From Chlamydoabsidia padenii (lineage: Eukaryota > Mucoromycota > Mucoromycetes > Mucorales > Cunninghamellaceae): a stretch of DNA of 64,000 nucleotides. This document shows positions 24,940 to 36,289 of the stretch, in pieces. The stretch is from the NCBI GenBank assembly GCA_025330725.1, contig JAIWND010000006.1, positions 186,001 through 250,000 of the forward strand, written 5' to 3'. A program made the position numbers and the translations under genes. Each line of letters opens with the position of its first letter. Positions within the stretch are counted from its first letter, which is position 1. The notes below the pieces were generated by a model, which ran no database searches, was not told the origin of the DNA, and saw nothing but the letters and a program-made list of their open reading frames with translations.

Positions 24940-26330
24940 ATGTTAGCCAAGGGACCTCTACGAAAGAAACGCAACTTCAAGGGTTTGAAACTCACTGACT
25001 CACCTGTGGTGGCTACACCTACTCAAGCAACTCCAGACGATAAGAACAAGATAAAAGATGACTATGGAAAGGTATGCAATCAATTGAACGATTTGGAAAT
25101 TGGACTGGAACTACGTTTGGACTTGCGGCCTGAAGATTTTGATACGGTTGACGAACTTGGACGTGGTAATGGTGGGACTGTTTGTAAGGTATTGCACGTA
25201 CGAACACAAACTGTGATGGCTCGAAAGGTACATATTATAAGGATATATAGAAGAAGAAAAACTCTCCTCCTCCTTCTCTCCATGCTCCTTTACTGCAAAA
25301 TCGAATAATCAAAAATACTAATGTGACCCCCCCTCTTTTATGAATAGATCATTCATATTCAAGCCAATGCCAATGTACGAAAACAAATTATGCGGGAAAT
25401 GCAATTCTTACACGACTGTAATTCGAAGCATATTGTCAGCTACTATGGGGCTTTTATGCAAGGGGATGATATCTCTATCTGTATGGAATATATGGAAGTT
25501 GGGTAAGATTAAATTGATTACGATATCCCTCATATGTATAGATACATTTTTTAACCAGTTATCCTCCATTTTAGATCTTTGGATGCGATTTATAAACGAA
25601 ATGGACCAATCCCTTTGCCTGTCTTGAAGAAGATTGCTTTTGCTGTAAGTCATATGATATAAAGAAAATGGAATGATAAAGGAATCTTGGGGCAGAATAT
25701 GAAGGACTCATCTTTTTGTTTATTCTGCAATGATAGATTGTGGATGGCTTAATATATCTGTATGATGCCCATCGGATCATTCATCGAGGTAAAGTATTAA
25801 TACTGGGGGAAGGGGTGAACAGCATCGTTTATATTCACCATTACCATTATCTCTTTTTTTTTTTTTCATTAGACTTGAAGCCATCCAATGTACTGGTTAA
25901 CTCTCAAGGACAAATCAAATTATGCGATTTTGGTGTCTCTGGTCAATTGATCAACTCTGTGGCAGATACCTTTGTAGGCACAAGCTCTTATATGAGTGTA
26001 AGTAGAAAAAGATATTAAACTATCAAACTCATCTTCTAACCCTTTTCTCATTAATGTCTTATAGCCTGAACGTATTCGAGGATCACCATATTCTGTCAAA
26101 TCGGATGTTTGGTCATTAGGTATCAGCATTATGGAATTGGCATTAGCAAGATTCCCCTTCCCAGCTGATGGCGCTCCGTTATCTATCTTTGAACTATTAC
26201 AACATATTGTCAATGAACCTGTCCCAACTTTCCCACCTAACAAATACCCCGAAGAACTGACCTCATTTGTGGAACAATGGTAAGAACAAAAGTAATAGGT
26301 TAGAAGGAAATAATGATATGCTTGCTCAAT

Positions 26331-26414
<84 letters not shown>

Positions 26415-26642
26415 TCTGATCAAGGATGTCAATACTCGTGCTACACCAAGTGATTTGATGGTAAATTGAATAAAATGTGCAATGATACTATTAGCTCACG
26501 AACTAATCCTGTCTTTTGCTTTTTGATGATATAGAAACATCCCTATTTAGCAACAGCCAAGTACGAAAAAGTGGATTTGGAACGATGGGCAAGACAAGTA
26601 TCTGGCAAGGCAGTGGATAATAGAAAATCGACTAGCAAATAA
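24940..26642 (+). CDS. MAP kinase kinase, Ste7/Fuz7 (MEK) type
   Basis: Dual-specificity kinase that activates a MAP kinase of the mating/filamentation class. Exons 24940-25227, 25348-25502, 25575-25644, 25737-25788, 25873-25997, 26065-26279, 26415-26460 and 26535-26642 give 352 aa. The glycine loop is GRGNGGTV (about 74-81). The ATP-binding Lys is in VMARK (about 96). HRDLKPSN lies near 187 and DFG at 207-209. The MEK activation loop [20 protein letters not shown] has phospho-acceptors near S217 and T221, almost word for word that of Ste7/Fuz7. An N-terminal basic patch ([14 protein letters not shown]) is a likely MAPK docking site. Intron 6 carries an uninterrupted run of 80 T directly before its AG. 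Confidence 0.93.
26333..26412 (+). repeat. 80-nt uninterrupted T tract inside MAPKK intron 6
   Basis: T from 26333 to 26412, followed immediately by the AG acceptor. It is the longest homopolymer in the window; its length may not be exact in the assembly. Confidence 0.9.
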
Positions 26643-26986
26643 ATGAAAATGATTCCATTCCCTTCTCCCCTCTCATTATCACATATACTCTTATCTTCTA
26701 CCTCTTTTATATTTAGACCCTGATCCCCCTTCACATCTTACAATAGTTTGACTTCATTTACCTTCTTTTATATATATATTTATATACATGCATGATAATG
26801 CATTGTTTGTATATAAAACTTTGTGGCTCAATAAATGAAAACTCTTATGTCTCTTTTTAAATTACTCTTGATATAATATCTATGTAACCACAAGTCTGTC
26901 TTTTAGCTTGTTTAGTCGTAATAACATCAAAAACAAAACTGCATGAATAGCATTCAAACCCCGATATTTAAATCGGGCAAAAAATA
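26643..26986. other. 3' intergenic region with hairpin
   Basis: 3' UTR of the MAPKK with AATAAA near 26830. An inverted repeat CCCGAT-ATTTAA-ATCGGG lies at about 26961-26978 next to the tRNA 3' end. No gene is seen. Confidence 0.5.
26979..26984 (-). terminator. Pol III oligo-T terminator of tRNA-Ile
   Basis: Six T on the minus strand, three bases after the tRNA discriminator base. Confidence 0.75.
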
Positions 26987-27060
26987 TGCTCACTACAGGG
27001 GTCGAACCTGTGACCTTGGCGTTATTAGCACCACGCTCTAACCAACTGAGCTAAGCGAGC
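26987..27060 (-). tRNA. tRNA-Ile (anticodon AAT), no intron
   Basis: The full cloverleaf folds by eye on the minus strand: acceptor GCTCGCT pairs with AGTGAGC (one G-T), the D arm is GCTC...GAGC, the anticodon stem TGGTG pairs with CGCCA, and the loop CTAATAA gives anticodon AAT. The T arm is ACAGG-TTCGACC-CCTGT, with discriminator A. The A and B boxes are canonical (TTAGCTCAGTTGG and GGTTCGACCCC). CCA is not encoded, as in eukaryotes. Confidence 0.96.
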
Positions 27061-27288
27061 TCCGATGAAATGTCAATCTCTATGTAGTATATATAGCAGA
27101 TTGGTCGGGGTTTATAAATTTAAAATAGCGATTGTTAATTAAAAATGATCGATAATATTTATTTGAATAAAAGTAAACATGTATTTATACTATTATATGT
27201 CTTCTGGATACTTCTACCTGTCTCCAGGGCTTCATTACTAACTAGTCTATGATTTGGGGAAGTGAAAGTATAATAGAATGCTGTAGAA

Positions 27289-27412
27289 CTATCCAGAGAA
27301 GCGGGCTTTAAATGTGAAAGAGGATCTCCGTTTCTTTCGCCGTTTTAATCCAGCTCTTCTGACCATTGGAACTCCGCGATCGTCGAATCGTATGTCTTCA
27401 GATGTGTCGATT
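27289..27412 (-). other. Orphan exon-like open segment, 40 codons
   Basis: On the minus strand, after a T-rich stretch and CTGTCAG, an open frame runs 40 codons to TAG. It encodes a basic tail with IDTSEDIRFDDRGVPMVRR and GLKRRKKRRSSFTFKARF. The composition is protein-like and the acceptor is good, but no upstream exon or start could be joined. It could be a gene remnant or the last exon of an unfound gene. Confidence 0.25.
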
Positions 27413-27759
27413 CTGACAGAAAAAAAAATCTAAAAGTTTTATATAAATCACATTGGCTGGGTTTAAATATAATCAATTGCGATTGGTTGCTGGTGTTGAA
27501 GTTTTTTTTTTTAGGAAATTATTGGTTTTTCTTGACATGAGCACACAACTTGATAATTGAAATCTTTTTTCTTTATTCCCTAATTCATGCTGATTATATG
27601 TCATTCATAAGACATTATATATATTGGTATTCTTTGTTTTTTCATATACATAAGCATACGACATACATGTCGATAGTGATATCATATGTTTATGTAAAAG
27701 GGGTTTTCCTTGATTCATTCTAGATTACTTATAAGTACATTTCACTATTTTCATGTGCC

Positions 27760-27804
<45 letters not shown>

Positions 27805-27886
27805 CGTTTATCAGAGGAGCAAGTTCATATCAAAAAAGTAGGGCATGATTTCACTTGGGTCATATCAAAAAGCTCACAAAAAAACA

Positions 27887-27897
27887 TTCAAACGCCG
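27887..27897 (-). promoter_or_regulatory. Bipartite element upstream of the zinc-finger gene
   Basis: TTCAAACGCCG, about 285 bp upstream of the chosen ATG and 190 bp before an in-frame upstream ATG. Confidence 0.5.
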
Positions 27898-28179
27898 AAC
27901 GCATGAACGGACCTCTTTACTTTCGTTTTTACAGAACCAGTAGTCTACCATCAGGGGTTAAGGGGTCAGGGGAGCAAGGGAGAGAGACTGATGTGATATA
28001 TTTTTCAAGTCAAATTAAAAAAAAACTGCAGCCCACCTTTATACTCCTTGTTTTGTTTCAAGCCAATCAACATCGCCCTTTAAAAATTGGTCGCTCTTTT
28101 TTTTTTCACAAAACTGCATTTTCATTTTTCCCTCTTTTTCTTTCTTCTCTCTTTCTTTGTTCTCACACTCTCCCTAATT

Positions 28180-29003
28180 ATGACATCTTCTTGTGTTGTC
28201 GCTCCGAAAAAAACTACAATGACTACCTATGATCATAATCCAACTGACCAACCTCCACCTCCACCTAATACTCACCATCATACATCTTATCCTCCCTCCT
28301 ATTATACTTACCATCATCAACAAGCATTACAACAACCTCGTATGACTCATCCTTTTCCTCCCCCTCATTTAAACTCTCACACTTCTTCACTTCCTCACCC
28401 TCGACAATATCATCCTGGCTCTATACATCCTTACTATTCATCTACACTACCTTCCAACAATGAACAATCTTCTCCTTCTTCAAAAACAACAACAGGAATA
28501 ACTACACCACCAGGGATTCATTCTCATCATACTTTACCACCTTTGACAACCACTAACAGTAGTCGAAAACAATCACCACCTTCACCAAGTCGAACAGATT
28601 CTACACCACCCTCGTCTACTACTAACAACAATACGCATAAATCTCGTCGTAGCAGTGGACGAACAAGCACCAGTCGATCTACCAAGGAAAAACGAACATT
28701 TGTCTGTCAAGCAGAAGATTGTGGTAAAATATTCAAACGATCCGAACATCTCAAGCGACATATCAGGTCCATCCATACCAATGAAAAACGTAAGTAGTGT
28801 ATTGAAAAGATATAGGTTAGGGGTTACATAGATGGAATCAACATTCATCATTCTAACATGGGATTCTTCTCTTTCTCCTTCTTCTTCTATTAGCCTTTGA
28901 ATGTCCTTATCAACAATGTCAAAAACGATTTTCTCGGTCTGATAATCTCAATCAACATATCCGGATCCATCGCCATTCAAGCAAAGACTCCACAACTTCT
29001 TGA
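28180..29003 (+). CDS. Msn2/4-like C2H2 zinc-finger transcription factor
   Basis: DNA-binding regulator with two C-terminal C2H2 fingers. Exons 28180-28789 and 28894-29003 give 239 aa. The first 170 residues are low-complexity (Pro, His, Ser, Thr, Tyr). Finger 1 (about 176-201) is FVCQAEDCGKIF then KRSEHLKRHIRSIH. After the NEKPFEC linker finger 2 reads CPYQQCQKRFSRSDNLNQHI. The KRSEHLKRH and FSRSDNLxQH contact helices are those of Msn2/Msn4-type STRE (AGGGG) binders; this specificity is inferred. The intron splits the linker between fingers. The ATG at 28180 was chosen over the in-frame 28087 because the extra 31 residues are a hydrophobic run that looks like 5' UTR. Confidence 0.85.
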
Positions 29004-29306
29004 TATCACCCCCCTCTTTTATAAAAATTACCCATTTACTTTTAACTTTTACATGCATTCTCTTTTTCTTCTTCTTCTTTTTTTTTTTTCTATATATATA
29101 AACCCCTTTCCTCCCTTTACCACACCATTTTTATAATAGTACAGTCTTATTTGAAACATATACATAAAGATTAAAGATCTAATATGGTGATGATTGAATG
29201 ATTGAATGATTGATTGATTGATTGATTGATTGGATTTTATTACAAATTTAACAGATATATAGATAAAAAGGGGAATGGATAAAGAAAAGGGAATACATAC
29301 ACAGGT
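29004..29306. other. Convergent 3' region with (GATT)n microsatellite
   Basis: Tandem GATT/GAAT units at about 29193-29231 lie between the zinc-finger gene and the unknown minus-strand gene. Confidence 0.6.
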
Positions 29307-29960
29307 TTAGGCAGTGGGGATTAATCGGGTGGCACATTGGTTTGACATTCGCATTTGGGAAGAAGTAACGTAGACGGAGTTCAAAAATGTATCAAACTCC
29401 TCCGTGCATGATGATGTAGAAGAAGGGCGAATCTTTTTCATTTGATGGATAAGATGTTCACGCTCTTTAGCTATGGATATAGTAATCTTTTGGTATTTTG
29501 ATTTAGCTGATGATAAACTTGGCATCCTTTTGTGGTTGTTGGATGGTTTGGATGGTGTATGATACATGTTACGAGTCAATTGCCTCAATTTGGTTTGATT
29601 GTGGCAAGTCCATTCTTGATCTTTATGTCGATAGGCTTCCATCCGATCTAATAATTGTCCCACCTTGTTGGTTGTCGATTGGTTGTCGACACGCTGATCA
29701 TCCCATCTGGGGGGAAACTGGCTCAGGATATTTTCAATTTCCGACAAAGAGGAGGATTCTGTGTAACAGGGTAAAGATTCTTGATCTGATCCAGAGTAGG
29801 GTGGAGGAGCCATATAGAGTTCTTGTTCGGTATATGCTTCCATCTATAATCATAATCATAAGAATAAAGTTGAGTATTATGATTAAAATGGATCGGGTAA
29901 AGACAGGGATCAAGTACTTACTTCTTTAGAAGACGACTTGATCATTGATGATGTTTGCAT
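29307..29960 (-). CDS. Unknown protein with PPPY motif and basic helical C-terminus
   Basis: Not recognised. Exons 29960-29922 and 29843-29307 give 191 aa. The N-terminus has APPPYSG, a PY motif that could bind WW domains of HECT ligases. Ser/Glu-rich sequence follows, then a helical middle (NKVGQLLDRMEAYRHKDQEW, TKLRQLTRNMYHTP) and a Lys-rich C-terminal helix (KYQKITISIAKEREHLIHQM). No signal peptide or membrane segment is seen. The start is uncertain: the recurring promoter element lies only 2-15 bp before the ATG at 29960, whereas elsewhere it sits further upstream, so translation may begin at the ATG at 29843, the first codon of the second exon. Confidence 0.55.
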
Positions 29961-30994
29961 TGGGCGGCGTTTGAATAATTGAAAGAATGAGAAAAAGAAG
30001 AAGTGATGGATTGCAGAACAAGAAAAGTTTGTCAATCCATTAACTATTTATATAGGGAACTGAAAAACAAGTTTTCCCTTCCCGCTTATATTGTCAAATG
30101 GATCCTCCTCCTTTTTTTTTTTTATAGAATAGACCTTGGTCATCAATTAAGTGGGTACAGCTCAAATGATCTTCACTTGTTCAGCCTCTTATTGGAACTA
30201 CCCACTTTTTTTTTTTTTGATGTTTTTACCCAGGGAATCATGCTTCTCCTTTTTTGACATCTCCCTTCTTTTCTCCTTCCGAATCACCTTTCTCTGACTG
30301 TGTTTGAAAATACATTCGACACCCGACATTCCCTCCTCATTTCTCCCAAGCTGACTTTATAGTTCAAACCGCGCCAAACCTTTTGCATGAATCTTCGAAA
30401 ACTCGGTAACTATAAACCTAGGAATGGTATATTATGAAGGCGAGGAGAAGAAAATAAAAATAGGGGAGGTGATCCATATGGAATAAATCCAAAAATCTGA
30501 GTTGGATGCATCAAATAGATAAATCACAGTCTTGCAGGATAATCGACACAACACAGCTGAGTCTGATGATCAAAGGGTGTTGGTTAGTATCATTTACAAC
30601 ACCAACACAATGACAAAAATAGCAGAACTTTATCTATTTCCACTCCCTACCGGAATCATTAAAGGTAGGAGACACTTTATTCATTTCGAAAGATAGGACA
30701 ATGGAGAAGGATGCATCAAATAGGAGTTCATCAGTTTTCCATCTCCGTAGTATGAATGGAGACAAGAGAAGCAATTGCCACTATGGACATCACTAACCAC
30801 ACACACACATGCAAAGATGGATTGATGTTCGTTTATTATAAAGAAACATTTTGTATTTTATGTATATGAAGAAGAAGAAAAAAAAAAAGATGAAGTGGAG
30901 AAGAAGAAGGGATAAACTATGCTATATGTATAATCAACAATGAGGGAGAGTAATATCTAATAAGCTACAACTACAATTAAACTAAACTATAAAA
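29961..30994. other. 1.0-kb intergenic region
   Basis: No gene is recognised. It holds GTTCAAACCGCGCCAAAC (about 30362), a 13-bp repeat GATGCATCAAATA at about 30506 and 30711, and a possible hairpin CTCCCTACC...GGTAGGAG at about 30646-30670. AATAAA-like sequences near 30960 belong to the TSR1 3' end. Confidence 0.4.
29965..29975 (+). promoter_or_regulatory. Bipartite element (CGGCGTTTGAA) abutting the unknown gene
   Basis: GGGCGGCGTTTGAATAA directly upstream of the minus-strand ATG at 29960. Confidence 0.5.
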
Positions 30995-33900
30995 CTACAA
31001 TTCCATGTCCATTGGGGTAGGTTTGGTGAAGTGACCAACGGGCTTTGTCTCCTTGTTGAGGCCACCTCGATACAATTCGGTGTTCCATTTGGGGAAGATG
31101 CGCTTGTACAATGAGAGCATTACTGTGTCTTGTTGTGTCATTGGTCCATCAAATGTGCATTTCATGTATCCGTGAGTTCCCACTGATTCCCGAATATGTC
31201 CCACCCTGCCATACTTGGTGGTAAGTTGAACAGGTTTAAACCAATGGATGTCATCTATTTTTGGAGTGAAGATATAAAAGAATGTTGTCATTAGTCAATC
31301 AATTAGGTTCATGTGTTCGTACCAAGCACATGTGTTTGGACTGTTTTCTTACCTGTATTGAAGAACATGTATCGGATCACCGCTGATCGTTTATGGACAC
31401 GGAATGGATGACCACTAAGAATGATTCGCTTGGCAACAATGCGTTTCACATCCGTATTCATAAACATACCCGTGGATACCAAAATAGGTTCTATCAGTCA
31501 ATCAATCAAAAAAGAAAAGAAGGGATTAGTAACTTTTTTTGACAAACCCCCCCACTATCAATCCAAGTCATTGATATTCACGTTCTTGTATTTTCTTTTT
31601 TTACTTACCATTTACATCTTCGGTCTCCTTGTAAAGCATACAAGGTACTTTACCAAACACAACAGGACCGTAGACAGTTGCCACTGAGGATCGTCCAAGT
31701 TGAAGGAATCGTTCATATTTGTGTACATTGTTGCTACCCTTGTTGGAGTTTTGTGAATAAATTGGTTTGACAGTATATCTTCTGAAGCCCATATGAAGAA
31801 TCATTGGATCCTATACAAGTTTTAATGTTAGTATCAACTCTTGTTTTTAATATCTATTTCCTTCCCCCGCCCTCCTTACCTTGGATCGGACAGGTTCTTC
31901 ATAAGCATTATCTCTGGTGATTTGGAGATTCAAAAGGGATGACTTATGTTCATATTGTAAGAGTCCAAAAACAACATAGGGGCGTGTCTTATCAAACATT
32001 TCTAGATAAAAACAATAAAAAAAGTATTAATAAACATCCATTGCTCCTGTTCAAATCCAACTTTTTGACCCTCGGGTACAGCCCCCCCCGCCCCTTGTTT
32101 TTTCTTTTTTCTATTACTTACCATAAGCACCTTTTGGTACATTTTGGATCCATAAAGTGATTCGGCTACCAGGCTTGACTTTACCAACAATAGCTTGACC
32201 AACCACACGGCTCTTGGTACGCAAGTAGTTTTCAAATTGGAAGATTCGACTATAGTCCACTGGTAAGTTTTCATAAGGATCCCAAGGAGAGGTGCGGAAG
32301 GATTGAAGACCACGATATCTTGCAAATCGTTCTCGAGCGGGCATATGCATTGGTGTGTCGATTTCATCCGGGAATTCCTTGTGTCCTTCAAATTCTTCGG
32401 CCCGTTGTTTCAAATATTCTTCATATCTATTGACAACAATTGGCAAAGGGGGTTGTTGTTAATAATTCACCTTTCAGATTACCATTATAGATTCCCCTAA
32501 TTTACTTACTGTCTTTGTTCTTCTTCCAAATCGAGTTCGTCTTCATTTTCCACCTTGTCGTTCATATCGATTTCTTCGTATTCTTCTTGATCAAAGTCAC
32601 CATTGCCAACAGGTTCCACAATGTCATCGTCTTCGTCGTAATCCACCTTCATATCGGCATCTTCATCATCTTCATCATCGATATCACTGTAATCATCATC
32701 GTCGTCAAAGATCCATGCTGCTTGATAGGATGAAGTACCCTTGGGGACCCGCTTCTTGGTTGCCTGATCTTCTTTCCTTTGCATACGGCGGACACGTTCT
32801 ATAAAGTAAAAAGCAAAATCAACATATTAGTCAAACATATTGAGGGCGGGTGGAGGTGGGGATGTTCTGTTTACCATCAGCTTCAGCTAGTTCTTCTTCG
32901 GTAGGCCAAGTCTGTTCATTGTCCATAAAGTCAGGTTCATTTTCAGCCACCAAATCATCTTGTTCTTCAGGTGTCGGAGTGTCCAAAACAGAGATATCTT
33001 CTTGCATATCACCTTGATGTTTGATATCAGCGGATGTAATTTGTTGAATTTGAAAATCACCATAGTTTTGCAAGTGAACCAATCGATTGGCATTGAATGG
33101 GTTACCTCTGGCATATCCTGTCACCTTTAATAAACCAGTTTCCTAATGATGGTAAAGTAGTTAGTCACATGATATTTTACCCACTGGCATTTAGTTTACT
33201 TACTTCATTGTCAGGTTGGTATTCCACATCATCAGCGAGCATATATGGACGTAAATCCCGCCACACCAAAGGTTTAGGTCGTTGAGAAGTAAGGTAACGA
33301 ATCACATTTAGCGAATCGGAATCACTATCCAATGAGTACAAATGTTCTTGTTCAGGGAAAAATTGTTGAGTAAAGGAGACCAAAGACTTTTTGACAGATA
33401 CTTGACTCTTGTTGGGAATATTGGACATGTTCTATAAAAGAAGGTAAACATTAGTTTGTAGTCCTGACATAACTATTTTTTTGTACTTACCTGTACAACC
33501 GGCAAGACGTTAACCAAACCTTGATTTAAAATACCCAACAAGCAGTTGATACCAAAGGAATCCACTTCAACGTCAGCTGACAACAAGATAATGGCATAGT
33601 CCGCCACCTTGAATGCATCCAGCACGTCGTAAAAGTTGCGACGTAAAGGCACCAATTGAAGTTTTTGCTTAAATCGTTCGGCATGGAGCACAGACGGAAC
33701 ACCTTTTTCCGTGGGAGGTTGTTGACCGAGAGAGGTATAAAGACCAGCAATCGCAGCATCCACGTCGCTATCAGGGCAAAGAGGTAGGACAGGGACGATC
33801 TTGGGTGCACCTTGACGACCTTCAAACAAGCGATGAATTCGTGTGATATCTTCTCGTTTCTTTTGTTGTAACACCTTGGCAGCATGGCGACGATCTTGTT

Positions 33901-34048
33901 TGGACAAAGCTTTCAAACCACCTCCTTGTTTGACAGATGATCGATTCACTTTTCCTTTGGAGATTTCCTTCAAAGTCCCTTTGGTGGCATGGCGAGACTT
34001 GAATGGTTTGTTGGACTGGTGCATAGACCCAGCTCGATGGCGATGCAT
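30995..34048 (-). CDS. TSR1: Ribosome biogenesis protein TSR1
   Basis: GTPase-like factor of the pre-40S particle needed for late 20S rRNA processing; related to Bms1 but without GTPase motifs. Exons 34048-33491, 33431-33204, 33142-32875, 32798-32510, 32426-32122, 32001-31880, 31810-31609, 31490-31353 and 31254-30995 give 789 aa, the usual length. It has the basic start with [16 protein letters not shown], an AARP2CN-type middle with [17 protein letters not shown], an acidic stretch around the [10 protein letters not shown] run, then [20 protein letters not shown] and the C-terminal beta domain ([59 protein letters not shown]). No P-loop is visible, as expected of Tsr1. The gene is divergent from the WDR53-like gene with 215 bp between starts. 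Confidence 0.95.
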
Positions 34049-34129
34049 GGTGATTGATGTTTGTTGATTAAAAATGAAGAAGAAAGAAGTGAAAAAAAAA
34101 AAAAAAAAAGATTGGCAAAAAAGACAACG

Positions 34130-34140
34130 CGGGATTTGAA
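34130..34140 (+). promoter_or_regulatory. Exact bipartite element in the shared TSR1 / WDR53 promoter
   Basis: GCGGGATTTGAAAA lies 82 bp from the TSR1 start and 124 bp from the WDR53-like start, so one element may serve both genes. A-rich tracts flank it at 34092-34109 and 34159-34168. Confidence 0.6.
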
Positions 34141-34263
34141 AATCACAGGTGCACCAGGAAAAAAAAAAAGTCCACAGTCACCACGAGGCTTTGCGCCTGG
34201 GCTATAGTTCGCATAAAAATGGGCAAATGAGGGGGAGCGCTTCTCTTTCACTTATTTTATACA

Positions 34264-36045
34264 ATGTCCATTCTTCAACCCACTGCTCAGTTGAAGGGCC
34301 ATACTGAACCTGTTTTATGTGTCAAGTATGCTAAAGATACCTTCCTTGGTGAACACGTACTTGCTTCTGGCTCAGGTAATTAGCTGTCTAATAACTGTAG
34401 CAAACTAACCTTTATTTTACAGAGGACAACACATGTCGTCTATGGGATATAAGAACACAGCGTGCGGTGAAAGGAATTAAAGGTTTACAAGATCCGGTAG
34501 GTATAATTATGTTTACATTCCATATGGATAACAAAAACTTATTCACCTCATGTTTATCTATTATTAGGTATCTAGCGTCGCTTTTGCTCCCTCGTTTGAC
34601 AGCTCACTGTTTTACTTGGCCTCTGGGAACAAAGCAAGTTAAAGTAATCCACCTCCTACCCTCTCACTAATATTGTATTTCTCTAGGTTTTTACTTATGA
34701 CCTCCGTAATACAGGCATGATTGTTTGTGACCCCATTCGCAAATACGACTTTAGCGGTGATGAAATCAACTCGGTAAATGTTTGAGCCTTCTCAGGCACC
34801 TCTCATGTACTAACTTTACATATCTATGGTCACTTTCACCAATAGATTGATATTAATCAAAAACAGACACATTTGGCAACAGCTGACGACAAGGGTGAAG
34901 TCAAAGTCGGTAAGTGATAAGAAGGAAATGTAATATTGGCTTATTGGAACAGTTAAATGTGGTCATCGCTCATCTAATCGATTACTTTTTTTGAACATGT
35001 ACATTTACTCTAGTCGATCTGGTCAATCACAAGATATACAAGAAACTGAACAAGAAACATGGCAACGTAAGTTCCCTCCCCCCCCAAAAAAGGAACGTCG
35101 ATTATGCTCACATTGACCAATTCCCACCTTTTTGATAGATCTGCATGTCTGTCAAATTCAGTCAACGGAAGGCATGGGAAGGTAAGATGAACTCGAGTGG
35201 AGGAAGAGGAGGGGGGATGAATGCTATACAATCAACTGACCTCTCTCTTTTTAATATGATGTAGTATGGTCTGGTGGTTTGGACTGCAAGGTATATCAAT
35301 GGGACTTTTCAAAAGGAAAACCTTTGAATATATTTGATACAAGTAAGTACATGACAACTGACAAATACATGTACTTTATACTTATTGACTCTCTCTCTCT
35401 CTCTTTTAATTTAGACTCAACTGAACCAACATCTGCACAAATGTTCAACCCTCCCTTTGTCTATGCACTCGAGACTTCCAACGATGGACAGTGGATTGTC
35501 ACCGGATTAGGTGATTCTTCTATTCAACTATACGACTTTGGTGACAAGAAATCAAAATTAGCCGATCCTATAATCACTCATTTGGAAAATGGACACTCTA
35601 ACATGGTGAATTGCTTGTAAGTATCATCGCAGCGGATCAAGAAGAAACGAAAAAAAAAAAAAAAATGCAGGCAACCAGGCTCGAAGATTAACTTTTTTTT
35701 TTCTGGGGGGGGGTTACATGTAGATCCTTCTTACCTACCCAAATCGGACCATCATCTCAACTTTTATCTGGATCAGTCAATGGAACATTGGCAATGTGGC
35801 GACTCACCTCTCTGTATAGCAATAACGTCAGCGAAGATTCTCAGGAACAAAGCGATGGATCGGAAACCACTTCTACAGCTAATGGTGCGATACTTCTACA
35901 TAAATACCAACTGGACAAGTCGATGTCACGCCTTAATCAATTAGAAACATTTGCAACCGACGCAAAGACGATCATGTTGGCAGCTGCTGGTGTGGGTGGA
36001 CCTCATGGAAATGGTGGTATGTTGAATCTTTACTCTTTACCATAA
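34264..36045 (+). CDS. WDR53-like WD40 repeat protein
   Basis: WD40 propeller similar in layout to WDR53, which in animals is listed among DDB1-CUL4 receptors. Exons 34264-34375, 34423-34496, 34568-34633, 34687-34773, 34846-34909, 35014-35066, 35139-35181, 35265-35342, 35415-35616 and 35724-36045 give 366 aa. Landmarks are LKGHTEPVLCVKYA, GSEDNTCRLWDIRTQR (WDxR motif of DWD proteins, near residue 45), FYLASGNKVFTYDLRNTG, HLATADDKGEVKVVDLVNHK, HGNICMSVKFSQRKAWEVWS and LLSGSVNGTLAMWRLTS. Intron 3 must be GC-AG (AACAAA|GCAAGT at 34634): GT choices give stops, while the GC site joins LASGNK to VFTYDL. The C-terminal tail departs from the WD40 pattern. Confidence 0.82.
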
Positions 36046-36289
36046 TCTAGCTATAGTCATATCCCCCTCACAATATTAAAACACAAGTATATTGTCACAT
36101 CCCCTTATAGTCTTTGATGTAATTTTAGAATGTGTATGTATTATAATAAAAGATGTATCCAATATTACTTCTTCCAAACTTTATATGGTTTGTTTGTTTA
36201 TTAGGGGAAAAAGATGTATAAAGTTGAACGACTGATCAGCTCCATCCTTTTTTTTTTTTTTCTACACGAACCGATCAACAGATGTTTAT
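36046..36289. other. Short intergenic region
   Basis: Poly(A) signal AATAAA near 36144 ends the WDR53-like gene. A T tract and a short leader precede the receptor ATG. An upstream ATG at 36282 opens a three-codon upstream ORF (ATG TTT ATA TGA) that overlaps the receptor start. Confidence 0.5.

Larger units (their letters stand above)
27061..28179. other. 1.1-kb region upstream of the zinc-finger gene
   Basis: It holds one unexplained open exon-like segment on the minus strand (27289-27412, listed separately), a T tract at about 27766-27804 and an element copy at 27887-27897. Otherwise nothing is recognised. Confidence 0.45.

Noticed and set aside
28087..28179. In-frame upstream ATG extending the zinc-finger protein by 31 residues
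   Set aside because: The extension is a run of Phe/Leu/Ser from a CT-rich leader; such leaders precede most genes here.
34183..34215. GGCTTTGCGCCTGGGC stretch in the TSR1/WDR53 promoter considered as a U4-like snRNA start
   Set aside because: Only a few bases match U4 and no stem structure or Sm site follows.
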